In this document: one piece after another, positions 1 to 6,236 of the stretch | How the letters are laid out: the number at the start of each line of letters is the position of its first letter | Numbering within the stretch: position 1 is the first letter of the stretch | The notes under the pieces: generated by a model | The model's input: only the letters and a program-made list of their open reading frames with translations | Told to the model about the DNA's origin: nothing | The model's database searches: none | Translations under genes and position numbers: made by a program | From: a virus | Direction: 5' to 3' (one strand) | IMG/VR virus record: IMGVR_UViG_3300023301_000102 | Coordinates: 1 to 23,768 of that record | Length of the DNA stretch: 23,768 bases

Positions 1-124
1 CTTCAACAAAGGGGTGATTCATTTCGTCTTCTTTCTGTACCTGGGCAAGGAATATGTCGTCCTTTGTGAGGAGTTCTCTTTTACCAAGAGAGGGGCAGTA
101 AAGTTTTAGTGGGAGGTATTTCAT
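1..124 (-). CDS. Hypothetical protein, N-terminal 41 residues only (cut by left edge)
   Basis: An ATG at 124-122 opens a frame that stays open to position 1, giving 41 residues beginning MKYLPLKLYCPSLGKRELL and ending at the window edge. It starts 2 bases after the stop of the zinc-ribbon gene upstream, the tight spacing typical of this leftward operon. The fragment contains one cysteine and no domain I recognise. The start is chosen because it is the only ATG and directly follows the previous stop. Function unknown. Confidence 0.5.
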   Translation of the reverse strand, partial: MKYLPLKLYCPSLGKRELLTKDDIFLAQVQKEDEMNHPFVE

Positions 125-126
125 GT

Positions 127-249
127 TTAATTATCTAAACATTCAGGACACTTGGTCTCCTCTAAGTCATCTGGGCGGTCAGCGTAACTGACCTTTCCTG
201 TGCCTGCACACAATTCACAATCAGTTCCAAATTCTTGGTTGCGGGTCAT
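127..249 (-). CDS. Small zinc-ribbon protein (40 aa)
   Basis: This short frame runs from ATG 249-247 to TAA 129-127. It has two CxxC pairs: Cys11/Cys14 (CELC, followed by AGTGKV) and Cys34/Cys37 (CPEC). The spacing and the glycine after the first pair resemble a single DnaJ-type or rubredoxin-like zinc knuckle able to hold one zinc ion. Such tiny phage zinc proteins often act as nucleic-acid or protein binders, but no specific role can be assigned. It begins one base after the stop of the membrane peptide gene and ends two bases before the next gene, so it is probably co-transcribed and translationally coupled. No Shine-Dalgarno sequence is visible. The two CxxC pairs make chance coding unlikely. 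Confidence 0.7.
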   Translation of the reverse strand: MTRNQEFGTDCELCAGTGKVSYADRPDDLEETKCPECLDN

Positions 250-250
250 G

Positions 251-355
251 TTAGTTTCCTAAAAAGGTAATTATTAACAAGGCTAATACCACAAGTGGTA
301 AAAAACCAACACTGGTATTCCTCTTGTAACTACTTGGCTGATTTTCCCAGTTCAT
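251..355 (-). CDS. Single-span membrane peptide (34 aa)
   Basis: The frame runs from ATG 355-353 to TAA 253-251. Residues 1-15 are polar and basic (MNWENQPSSYKRNTS). Residues 16-33 form one strongly hydrophobic stretch (VGFLPLVVLALLIITFLG), long enough to cross a membrane once, and the protein ends at Asn34. The charge pattern does not decide the topology. Its start overlaps the end of the regulator gene by 26 bp and its stop lies one base before the zinc-ribbon start, which supports it being a real operon member. Possible roles include a holin-like, exclusion or inhibitor peptide. Nothing in the sequence distinguishes them. Confidence 0.55.
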   Translation of the reverse strand: MNWENQPSSYKRNTSVGFLPLVVLALLIITFLGN

Positions 356-476
356 GTTTATTGATTAACATTCTAATAATGGCACTTTCTGTTTCCTCTA
401 ATTCCTTTGATAATTTACGAACCTTGTTAATGTGCCTGTTCTCTAAGTAGTAAACCTTTCGTATTTGTTTGATCAT
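330..476 (-). CDS. Putative ribbon-helix-helix DNA-binding regulator (48 aa)
   Basis: The chosen start, ATG 476-474, gives 48 residues beginning MIKQIRKVYYLENRHINKV. An upstream GTG at 512 would add 12 residues but lies inside the likely promoter/operator. The pattern is a short strand (KVYYL, residues 7-11), a basic helix (residues 13-27), then 'ETESAIIRMLINKH' (28-41), which matches the turn and second helix of Arc/MetJ/CopG-type dimers, where S/T-x-x-I/L-R is typical. Such proteins bind palindromic DNA through the dimer strand. A perfect 7-bp inverted repeat lies immediately upstream at 513-532, so autoregulation is plausible. The gene overlaps the next one by 26 bp. A stand-alone helical peptide cannot be excluded. 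Confidence 0.6.
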   Translation of the reverse strand: MIKQIRKVYYLENRHINKVRKLSKELEETESAIIRMLINKHELGKSAK

Positions 477-512
477 AATTTTATTTAATTGATAACCTCT
501 ATATAGTGGCAC

Positions 513-532
513 GTTGCACGCAACGGTGCAAC
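513..532. promoter_or_regulatory. Palindromic operator candidate upstream of the regulator gene
   Basis: Arms GTTGCAC (513-519) and GTGCAAC (526-532) form a perfect 7-bp inverted repeat around a 6-bp centre. On the minus strand, TTGCAC within it could serve as a -35 element for a poor -10 near 'ACTATATAG' (about 499-507). The 9-mer CGCAACGGT at 519-527 recurs at 3657-3665 inside another palindrome that overlaps a good promoter. This suggests one regulator acts at both sites. Confidence 0.45.
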
Positions 533-536
533 AAAG

Positions 537-944
537 TTATCCACACTTTACGCTAATGGTACTGATCTCCTTAGCCCTCGCCCCAGTAAGCGACTTACGG
601 GTCGAGCGATCACGTTCTAATATAAACGTCTCGGTAGATATGACGTGGAATACCTTTGGGTACTTTATAACGATCCACGTTGGCCTGTTCTTGTGTGCAC
701 TATAGTCGGGCGTGCCGGGCGTGCCGACAGTGTGCCGAAGTAATATGCCTTTGTCTGATCGTGACAGGTTGGCCACGGTCTCTTGTTCCAACTCGAAGCT
801 CTTAAAGGGAATGCTACTCTTACCTCGCGTGTCTTTTAACTCAAAATTTCCGTCTAAACGGTTCGTGTTCCACCACTTGCGAAATACGATACCGAAATCA
901 GATTCGTCTTTATTGTTTTGTTTTGGTAACTCTGGTAGTTTCAT
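537..944 (-). CDS. Putative phage recombination endonuclease (Holliday-junction-resolvase-like, 135 aa)
   Basis: The protein has an early acidic residue region (Glu14, Asp16), 'FELKDTRGKSSIPFK' at 34-48 with Glu35-x-Lys37, a conserved glutamine at 54, then 'GTPGTPDY' (Asp80) and 'IVIKYPKVF' (91-99). It ends with a basic 'RKSLTGARAKEI' segment. This order resembles small phage PD-(D/E)XK nucleases annotated as Holliday junction resolvases or RecU-like proteins, which cut branched DNA during replication and before packaging. That family link is from memory of the motif pattern. The only methionine is the start at 944, so the gene overlaps the end of the helicase gene by 35 bp. It is the last of the DNA-metabolism genes before the block of tiny genes. 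Catalysis is not certain because the classical DxxExK spacing is not clean. Confidence 0.5.
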   Translation of the reverse strand: MKLPELPKQNNKDESDFGIVFRKWWNTNRLDGNFELKDTRGKSSIPFKSFELEQETVANLSRSDKGILLRHTVGTPGTPDYSAHKNRPTWIVIKYPKVFHVISTETFILERDRSTRKSLTGARAKEISTISVKCG

Positions 945-2061
945 GTAAATAAATATGTGGGTTAAAGTCCTTCCCGGATTGAATCGTGTCGTATATACGC
1001 TGATCCCAACGTCCGGCGATTAAATAATAAAAAAACACTGGTGCGAGATGTTCGAGGTGTCTTGCTCGTCCTACTGCCTGAGTGTGGAAAGTACAGCTAT
1101 GACTCATGCTTGCGAACGCTATGGCCCCGAACATATAACCATCAAATCCGAATAACATTGAGGCCTGACAAATAAAAAAACATTCTTCTGCGGCTTGGGC
1201 TTGTCGCTTCACCAGATCGGCATCCTTCGTTCGGCCGTCTAGAACAAAAACAGGTTTCTCCTTGCCAAGCTCTAGTGCCAATGAATCAATCTGGTCTGTG
1301 TAGTGTACAGCCACGATGAGTTTCTTGTAGCCTAACTCCAGTATATATTTATGCTTGTTCTGTTGCTCGTGGCGATGTTCGTGCATCCAGTTAACTAACT
1401 CGTATTTTGGCTTCTCATACTTCGGTTGCTTAACCTTGATAATCGTAGATGTGGCTTTCGGTAGATACGAAACACAATCACGCAGAGAAACAATATCAGC
1501 GTGACGCTCAAGGAATGGCCGTATCTTAATCCGCCAGTCGGGCTTAGGCATCCAAGCGGGATACGGTAAAAATGGGAGTTTCACCTGCTCAAAGAACATC
1601 GATCGCCACAGTTTCCAGTCGTAATAGACACCCACATAGCAGAGCGCCGTGTGTAGTGACCATGCGTTCTGGCGGATCATGGTGGCCGATAGCCCCAAAA
1701 AGTCGCAATCTGGGTTGCCTTTAAGAATGGTATAAAGCGCCGTAGCTAATTGGCTTCTGCCTTTGGCGAACAAAGGAGAGAGAAAATATTGCAACTCGTC
1801 GACAACAATCGCAGTGGGTTTCTTGATAGTGTGCGCAACTTTTTTAAATTCTTCTTTGCTCAAAACAGTAGCCTTTGTCTTAAACGCCATCCAATCCTTC
1901 TTGTTCTGTTTCGGTGTGATGATATAGGTATTGCCGCTACGTTCCGGCATATCAACCCACAAGGCGGCTGGGAGCGATTTTCCCACGCGCATTTCCCAAT
2001 TCAGCAGAGCTTTCTTCGGGTTTTTACCGAGAAACGCTTGTTGGTGAGGTAATGGTTGCAT
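910..2061 (-). CDS. SF2 (SNF2/UvsW-like) DNA helicase/ATPase, 383 aa
   Basis: A superfamily 2 helicase core is visible. The Q-like N-terminus is 'MQPLPHQQAFL' and a degenerate Walker A, WEMRVGKS, lies at residues 22-29 in the place of SNF2 'DEMGLGKT'. Motif II is DELQ (88-91) in place of DEAH, motif III is GLSAT (123-127), and motif VI is QAVGRARH (328-335) with two arginines. These motifs couple ATP hydrolysis to movement on DNA, so a role in unwinding, branch migration or fork restart is likely. I chose the ATG at 2061. A longer frame from 2208 would add 49 basic residues unlike the family and would overlap the upstream gene almost throughout. The chosen start overlaps the coiled-coil gene by 38 bp. 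With the polymerase and ssDNA-binding genes it could form the replisome. Confidence 0.85.
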   Translation of the reverse strand: MQPLPHQQAFLGKNPKKALLNWEMRVGKSLPAALWVDMPERSGNTYIITPKQNKKDWMAFKTKATVLSKEEFKKVAHTIKKPTAIVVDELQYFLSPLFAKGRSQLATALYTILKGNPDCDFLGLSATMIRQNAWSLHTALCYVGVYYDWKLWRSMFFEQVKLPFLPYPAWMPKPDWRIKIRPFLERHADIVSLRDCVSYLPKATSTIIKVKQPKYEKPKYELVNWMHEHRHEQQNKHKYILELGYKKLIVAVHYTDQIDSLALELGKEKPVFVLDGRTKDADLVKRQAQAAEECFFICQASMLFGFDGYMFGAIAFASMSHSCTFHTQAVGRARHLEHLAPVFFYYLIAGRWDQRIYDTIQSGKDFNPHIYLHETTRVTKTKQ

Positions 2062-2332
2062 CTTTATATAATAGATAGGTGCTTTCTGTTGCCTTAGCGG
2101 TGCCTTTCTCTTGCTCAGTGTTCTTGGCGAGCTTGACCTTTTCTTCGAGCTTAGCCACGGCAGGAGAATACTTCCATGACGTTTTATGAGCAACGGTAAA
2201 TGAGCCAAAATTGTCGAGTTTGTTCTTTTTAAGCTCGTCTAGTATCTGCGCGCGGAGCGTAGCTTTTTCTGCTTCAAGTTCTTTGAAACGTGCGTCTAAC
2301 TCTATGTACTCAAGTAATAATTTTTGATTCAT
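2024..2332 (-). CDS. Hypothetical phage coiled-coil protein (102 aa)
   Basis: Residues 1-38 are heptad-like and rich in Leu, Glu and Lys (MNQKLLLEYIELDARFKEL and onward), predicting a helical coiled coil. A compact segment with 'FGSFTVAHKTSWKYSPAV' (about 42-59) follows, then a second charged helix and a Ser/Thr-rich tail. I recall similar small proteins next to RecB/Cas4-type nucleases in other phages, where they may be accessory factors for recombination, but I cannot name a domain. The gene lies 11 bp after the nuclease gene and overlaps the helicase start by 38 bp, so it is embedded in the DNA-metabolism operon. An ATG start without a Shine-Dalgarno sequence matches its neighbours. Confidence 0.7.
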   Translation of the reverse strand: MNQKLLLEYIELDARFKELEAEKATLRAQILDELKKNKLDNFGSFTVAHKTSWKYSPAVAKLEEKVKLAKNTEQEKGTAKATESTYLLYKDATITSPTSVSR

Positions 2333-2343
2333 TGATTTTATTT

Positions 2344-3075
2344 TTAACCTTTCTTACAATAACCGACCTCTTTTGTAACTCCTGATAATACGTCTTGCTT
2401 CTCGGACTCTTTTCGTGCGAGAGCTTCCCCAGCTTGCTGAAATAGCTCCGGACTTTCTTGCTTAATTTTAGTGTAGTCATCTGATATTTCCTTTGCTGTT
2501 TTAATAATTTCTTTTTTCATTTTCTGCCTCTGCCATTCTGCGATCCGACGGTTAAACACCTGAATTTTGCCGGTGAACTCAATCTGATTATTCTTGCCGA
2601 TAAGCGTGTGGCCTCCAAATTCCCGTGTCTCCTTTCCGTCCCTCGTTTCAATCCATACCAAGCGTACCCACGGGTCGACTTTTTTATATTTAATCTTCGT
2701 GAGTAACGAGTAAGTAACAAGTTGGTTTGCTTTCGCACAACGTAAGTCAGTCCACGCTTCTTTCCCTGTTTTAAACTCAACGATCGCCTTACGTTGCTTT
2801 GAAAATGAGTCTAGGACACCGAGAAAGGGTACCCCGCCTACTTTGACCTCAATACGGTGTTCCATGAGCTTGTAGCGTGGCACGCGGTCAAGTACGGGGT
2901 CTTTAATGCCGTCTTCGAGCATACGAGCAACCTTTTTCCCAAAAATAGTTTCTTTATTCTCGAATGACGGACCGTTGAAGTAGTAGCGTTGTCGATACCC
3001 TTCCCTATTACTCTGCCACAAGGACATTTGACTGTACGACAAATATTTTTTTGGTAGGTTGTATATAACTTTCAT
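2344..3075 (-). CDS. PD-(D/E)XK nuclease, RecB/Cas4-like (243 aa)
   Basis: The fold signature runs in order. 'YLSYSQMSLWQSNREGYRQRYYF' (11-33) is the usual N-terminal helix that places the first motif. 'FGKKVARMLED' (45-55) follows, then GVLDSF with Asp89, VEFKTGK with Glu100 and Lys102, and 'QLVTYSLL' (118-125), the QxxxY motif that follows the active site in RecB-family nucleases. Such enzymes cut DNA ends with two metal ions and often work with a recombinase or helicase. No Cys cluster like the Cas4 iron-sulfur site is present in the core. The C-terminal third is a charged helical tail. I prefer ATG 3075 to the in-frame GTG at 3087 because the GTG falls in a hairpin. The gene sits between the ssDNA-binding and coiled-coil genes. 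Confidence 0.85.
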   Translation of the reverse strand: MKVIYNLPKKYLSYSQMSLWQSNREGYRQRYYFNGPSFENKETIFGKKVARMLEDGIKDPVLDRVPRYKLMEHRIEVKVGGVPFLGVLDSFSKQRKAIVEFKTGKEAWTDLRCAKANQLVTYSLLTKIKYKKVDPWVRLVWIETRDGKETREFGGHTLIGKNNQIEFTGKIQVFNRRIAEWQRQKMKKEIIKTAKEISDDYTKIKQESPELFQQAGEALARKESEKQDVLSGVTKEVGYCKKG

Positions 3076-3082
3076 AATAAGA

Positions 3083-3102
3083 CGCACGGTTGTACGCGTG
3101 CG
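3083..3102. promoter_or_regulatory. Hairpin between ssDNA-binding and nuclease genes
   Basis: CGCACG (3083-3088) and CGTGCG (3097-3102) make a perfect GC-rich 6-bp stem with an 8-nt loop. It lies after the ssDNA-binding gene stop (3116) and only 7 nt before the nuclease ATG (3075) in the direction of transcription. It lacks a following T-run, so it looks more like an RNA processing or translation-control element than a full terminator. Confidence 0.4.
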
Positions 3103-3115
3103 GCCTATATAAAAA

Positions 3116-3589
3116 CTAGCTAGGAAAAGCCTCGTCGAGAGTAACGTCTGTTACAGGTGGCGTTGTGCCGCCTTTTGCTTGGTCTTCTGTATCAAGTTCT
3201 AGAACAGTCTTACTTTCTGTTGTTAGTTTCTTTCCGTAAAATCCAAAAATCTTTGTTGGACTCAAGCCCTTCTCAGCAGGGTCTTTAAGCTCGATAAGTT
3301 CTACAGTCAAAGGATCGCCAATGCGAAGATCGTCTGTCTGAGAGAGAATAAACGAAAGTCTTTTAATTCCAACGTTTACCATTTTACCGTCTTGCTGTTC
3401 AAGAGTGATACCACGCTGTTCTTTAAACTTCCCTTCAGCCGCGCGATAAAACACATCGCGAATATACCCCTGTGATTTGTCACCTACGTTTTCAAATTTA
3501 GCCCAGTTGCTCCATGCGAGATCACGAGGGCGTGTAAGTGAGTCTTTCTTGTAATCACCAAAAATGTCACCTTCTATTTTCTTTGTCAT
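3116..3589 (-). CDS. Putative phage single-stranded DNA-binding protein (157 aa)
   Basis: The central part, 'WSNWAKFENVGDKSQGYIRDVFYRA' (26-50) followed by 'ITLEQQDGKMVNVGIKRLSFIL' (61-82) and 'RIGDPLTVELIELKD' (89-103), has the alternating beta pattern expected of an OB-like barrel. The C-terminus is an acidic, flexible tail ending VTLDEAFPS, like the acidic hydrophobic tip with which SSB proteins recruit partners. I have no exact family match. The call rests on fold pattern, tail and neighbourhood (primase-polymerase, nuclease, helicase). ATG 3589 is chosen because a promoter at 3633-3661 would start RNA near 3626, which excludes the GTG at 3628. It would be an abundant replication protein, which fits its own promoter. 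Confidence 0.6.
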   Translation of the reverse strand: MTKKIEGDIFGDYKKDSLTRPRDLAWSNWAKFENVGDKSQGYIRDVFYRAAEGKFKEQRGITLEQQDGKMVNVGIKRLSFILSQTDDLRIGDPLTVELIELKDPAEKGLSPTKIFGFYGKKLTTESKTVLELDTEDQAKGGTTPPVTDVTLDEAFPS

Positions 3590-3632
3590 ATGTTGAATGT
3601 TGCTTAGTGAATAATATTTGTACAACACTTAC

Positions 3633-3661
3633 ACTATAACGCACTTGCATACCGTTCGCAA
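3633..3661 (-). promoter_or_regulatory. Sigma70-type promoter for the ssDNA-binding gene, overlapping a palindrome
   Basis: Read on the minus strand, TTGCGA (3661-3656) is followed after exactly 17 bp by TATAGT (3638-3633), giving 4/6 and 5/6 matches to the consensus. RNA would start near 3626, leaving about 37 nt of leader before ATG 3589. The palindrome ACCGTT-CGC-AACGGT (3651-3665) covers the -35 box, so a bound dimer would block polymerase. Confidence 0.65.
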
Positions 3662-3664
3662 CGG

Positions 3665-3877
3665 TTAGTATGTGGATAAGATTTCGTCGAGGGTGTCTTC
3701 GGTCACTTCCTTGTGAATGTCGCCTTGATCGTACCTCTCAGCGAGAAGTTGAACGGTCATTGTCCCCGTAGTTGTGTACCAGTTCAGTCTGTGTGTACCC
3801 TTAACAAAAGACTTCATACTCGTCATTCTTTGTTCGCCTAAATCAGTCCAGCCGTATGCTAGTATTTTGTCTTTCAT
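3665..3877 (-). CDS. Hypothetical protein (70 aa)
   Basis: The frame opens at ATG 3877-3875, sharing ATGA with the TGA stop of the primase-polymerase, and closes with TAA at 3667-3665. That stop lies at the edge of the palindrome of the next promoter. The 4-bp overlap implies translational coupling to the polymerase. The sequence (MKDKILAYGWTDLGEQRMTS...) is mixed alpha/beta with an acidic end (KEVTEDTLDEILSTY) and no motif I recognise. Because it is coupled to the polymerase it may be a replication accessory protein, but that is only inference. Confidence 0.6.
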   Translation of the reverse strand: MKDKILAYGWTDLGEQRMTSMKSFVKGTHRLNWYTTTGTMTVQLLAERYDQGDIHKEVTEDTLDEILSTY

Positions 3878-6006
3878 AAATTTTTAAATTGTTCTTCCAT
3901 AACATCAACGACCACTGGCGTTCCTAAAAGCATGGTCATCGTTGCGTCTGTTGGGTAATAACGGTTCGCTCGTGATCCTCCGACCATGATTCGGCGCTTT
4001 TCAAGTTTTAAAATACTTCTCAAAATTTCACCGACTAGGACGGATTCATAAGGATTAATTTCTTTTTTAAAATCAACATCCTTTTGAACGCCTTTTTGAT
4101 ATGCCATTGTGGTAGTTACGCCATCAAGTCTTTCTGCTTCCGTTAGACAAAAATACCAATCAACAATAGTTTCTTCAAAAGGGCTAACAATTCGTCGAAG
4201 CCCCTGCTCTATTCTCAAAGCGTCTTCTGAAAAATCGTATGTCGTTTCCTTTTTCACAACAAGTCGGTGGTACGCTTCAGCGAATAATTGATCTCGGTTT
4301 TCTTTGAGCCATCCGATGTCAGCAACTTTTCGGCACCGAATAGGAATCCATCTACGATTACCTGTTTCGTCTTTAAGATATTCTGTCTGATTCGTGGTCA
4401 TGGCAAAGACACACCTGCGTGGGAACTCCATAGAGTTACGCGCATACGGTGGTCTGAACTTGTCTGATTGAGTGGTAATGATTGCCTTCATTTTCTTCAC
4501 CTCTGTTCGTGAAAGCGTCTCTCCTTCTGAAAACTCGATAATAGCTTTCCCAGCAAACTGCATAAAAAAGTCTTTTGAGTCAGTGGACATCGTTGTTTCA
4601 ACATGCCAACCTCCACCAAGAATATTGAGTGATGTCGATTTCTTTGTCCCTTGGTCTCCTTCGAGGACAAGAACGTAGTCAAACTTGCACCCCGGTTCAA
4701 TAAGACGGTGTACAAGCCCTTTGAGCCAATTTGACCCTATGGAGTGCGTCAATTCGCTGTCATCAGCACCATAGACCTCATGAAGCCATGAGTCGAGCCG
4801 ATATGTTTTGTCCCAAACAAGAGAGGTAATCCAATCCTTTGCTGAATCATGAGAATTGTCGATAGATACTTTCATGATAGCGTCATAGACCATTTCTTTA
4901 CTTATTTTATTAAAGACAGGAAAAAGTATTTGTATCTGACTTTGAATTTCAAGAGCATCGCTATCTTTAAATTGTCGTCCATCAAGCTCAAACACAGTTT
5001 TAAACTCATCGAATCGAAAACGATTGCGGAATTTTTCATGTTTGTTAATGATCCGGCAAGTATTCTCAAGATTTTGAACAGGTATCTTGTCACCATTCTT
5101 ATTCACAGAGAAAAGGAGATCTAAATTGGGATTTTCTTTTTTAAATTTAGTTTCATGAGATTCGTACACATTTTCACACTTTGTTATCGCTTTATTGATT
5201 GTGCGAGTGCGATAGTCTTGGCGCGCCTGGGTCTTCGTTCGGTTACCGATTGGCGAAGCAATCCAAATACGCTCCATTTGAGCGGCGTTCTTACCTGTCC
5301 AAAAGGCAAGGTTCATACAAAGTGCCATATCAGCAGAGCTGTCATCATTACCATAATCTGAAGTGTCACCACCATAGACAGCCTTTGCTTTTGGTGATTT
5401 GAGCATCTTGCGAATTACGCTACCGTCATCCAATGCCTCACCCTGTGAGTCATGGTGAGGCATTGGTGTTTTTGCCCAAGGATAACCCAAGATAGAAAGA
5501 ATCCGATTCATTTCTTCGGTAGTTACTTTTCTTATTTCGGTTATCTTGTTGTACAGCTGTTCAGTTACTGTGAAATACCTAGCAGAAGTATAAAATTCGT
5601 ATTTTTCTTTATTTTGTCCGTTAGGTAGAGTGTATTTATTAGGAACAGGATCAAACGGCTCAGTTATTTCAAAATAAAGATGCAATCCAGTCTGACTTGG
5701 TGAAATTTCAGTATAGGTTTGAGATTCTAAAATAAATTCAGCAATAGTCTCTTTTTCAGGATGTTCGATTTTTCCATTTTTTAAACAATGGTCTAAATCA
5801 ATACCCAAAAGAGTTTTATCTTCATCAAACATAATGCCAACATTCTTTGAGTTTTTTTCAGATACTTCTTTAAAGGTACTCCAAGTTTTTGGATCATTTG
5901 ATTTTGCCTTTCGCCCGTTCACTTGATAGGGAACTTTTGTGAGGTTTCCATCAACGGTTTCGTACCTCCAATTAACCCAGCGTTTTTGGTTTTTAAATTT
6001 GTCCAT
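3874..6006 (-). CDS. Primase-polymerase fused to VirE-type SF3-like ATPase (710 aa, NrS-1-like replicase)
   Basis: The N-terminal part carries an archaeo-eukaryotic primase/primpol core: 'WVNWRYETVDGNLTKVPYQVNG' (10-31), a metal-binding DxD at Asp70/Asp72 (LLGIDLDHC) and 'SPSQTGLHLYF' (102-112). Residues about 215-275 (TSDYGNDDSSADMALCMNLAFWTG to YRTRTINKAI) look like the helical-bundle domain next to the primpol in the NrS-1 phage polymerase. The C-terminal half is a VirE/D5-like P-loop ATPase: Walker A EGDQGTKKST (449-458), Walker B IIEFSE (489-494), sensor TTNQ (537-540) and GNRRW (549-553) as likely arginine finger. No zinc-binding Cys cluster is present near the primase core. The enzyme would prime and extend DNA and may translocate on it. 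Its stop is the only TGA among the annotated genes and overlaps the next start. It is the first long gene of the left operon. Confidence 0.9.
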   Translation of the reverse strand: MDKFKNQKRWVNWRYETVDGNLTKVPYQVNGRKAKSNDPKTWSTFKEVSEKNSKNVGIMFDEDKTLLGIDLDHCLKNGKIEHPEKETIAEFILESQTYTEISPSQTGLHLYFEITEPFDPVPNKYTLPNGQNKEKYEFYTSARYFTVTEQLYNKITEIRKVTTEEMNRILSILGYPWAKTPMPHHDSQGEALDDGSVIRKMLKSPKAKAVYGGDTSDYGNDDSSADMALCMNLAFWTGKNAAQMERIWIASPIGNRTKTQARQDYRTRTINKAITKCENVYESHETKFKKENPNLDLLFSVNKNGDKIPVQNLENTCRIINKHEKFRNRFRFDEFKTVFELDGRQFKDSDALEIQSQIQILFPVFNKISKEMVYDAIMKVSIDNSHDSAKDWITSLVWDKTYRLDSWLHEVYGADDSELTHSIGSNWLKGLVHRLIEPGCKFDYVLVLEGDQGTKKSTSLNILGGGWHVETTMSTDSKDFFMQFAGKAIIEFSEGETLSRTEVKKMKAIITTQSDKFRPPYARNSMEFPRRCVFAMTTNQTEYLKDETGNRRWIPIRCRKVADIGWLKENRDQLFAEAYHRLVVKKETTYDFSEDALRIEQGLRRIVSPFEETIVDWYFCLTEAERLDGVTTTMAYQKGVQKDVDFKKEINPYESVLVGEILRSILKLEKRRIMVGGSRANRYYPTDATMTMLLGTPVVVDVMEEQFKNL

Positions 6007-6009
6007 AGT

Positions 6010-6120
6010 TTATTCCAATACAAAAGGAGTAACCCATATTGGACTGGTTCGGCAGAACCAATAACTACGAGTTACTCCTTTTGTACAATAATACTCTATT
6101 AAGGTGCCGAATTTGTCCAT
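6010..6120 (-). CDS. Putative leader ORF (36 aa) in front of the primase-polymerase
   Basis: ATG 6120-6118 opens a 36-codon frame (MDKFGTLIEYYCTKGVTRS...) ending at TAA 6012-6010, three bases before the polymerase ATG. Its first four codons repeat the start of the polymerase (MDKF): the string AATTTGTCCATA occurs near 5997 and near 6111. An extended -10 box (TGG TAATAT, 6136-6128) lies exactly 7 nt upstream, so the mRNA would be leaderless and this ORF would be the first one read. The coding region contains a 15-bp inverted repeat. It may be a control peptide whose translation opens the hairpin and couples to the polymerase, or a small protein in its own right. It may also be non-coding, with the polymerase start duplicated by chance rearrangement. 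Confidence 0.4.
   Translation of the reverse strand: MDKFGTLIEYYCTKGVTRSYWFCRTSPIWVTPFVLE
6019..6085. repeat. 15-bp perfect inverted repeat with nested hairpin
   Basis: TACAAAAGGAGTAAC (6019-6033) and GTTACTCCTTTTGTA (6071-6085) are perfect complements, separated by 37 nt. That spacer itself holds TGGTTC (6045-6050), GGCA, GAACCA (6055-6060). In leftward RNA the 3' arm ends 12 nt before the polymerase ATG. Each arm contains AGGAG on one strand, so the structure can hide or expose a Shine-Dalgarno-like string. It could be an attenuator, a regulator site or the remains of a small mobile element. Confidence 0.7.
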
Positions 6121-6127
6121 ACATTAG

Positions 6128-6136
6128 ATATTACCA
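6128..6136 (-). promoter_or_regulatory. Leftward extended -10 promoter
   Basis: On the minus strand TGG-TAATAT (6136-6128) is an extended -10 element with a 4/6 hexamer. It is followed by 7 nt and then ATG 6120. No good -35 is visible at 17 bp, which an extended -10 can tolerate. It would drive the leader ORF and the primase-polymerase operon. Confidence 0.45.
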
Positions 6137-6180
6137 TGTCGACTTTCCATAACCTTGTTTAAGTTGGGGATAGCTAAAAA

Positions 6181-6236
6181 GCCTCATTTTGGTACCAAAC
6201 GGTACCAAAAGCCTCGTTTTGGTACCGTTTGGTACC
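6181..6236. repeat. Perfect 20-bp inverted repeat built from four GGTACC units
   Basis: GGTACC occurs at 6191, 6201, 6221 and 6231. Arms 6191-6210 and 6217-6236 are perfect complements around the 6-bp centre GCCTCG. A second GCCTC at 6181 precedes the first arm, so 'GCCTC(A/G)TTTTGGTACC' is also a direct repeat. The 46-bp palindrome could extrude a cruciform or fold as an RNA hairpin. Its place in a divergent gap next to an AT-rich tract (about 6237-6300) suggests a replication origin element or a regulator cluster. Confidence 0.85.

Noticed and set aside
2062-2208. N-terminal extension of the helicase to 2208
   Set aside because: The 49 added residues are basic and low in complexity, overlap the coiled-coil gene throughout, and precede the natural family start at MQPLPHQ.
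3874-3877. Possible recoding of TGA, as in some CPR hosts
   Set aside because: Almost all genes end in TAA or TAG, the one TGA stop overlaps the next ATG in the usual ATGA way, and the long frames are intact in the standard bacterial code.
6041-6080. tRNA-like T-arm (GGTTCGGC)
   Set aside because: No acceptor stem, anticodon loop or cloverleaf can be drawn. The pairing is explained by the nested inverted repeat.
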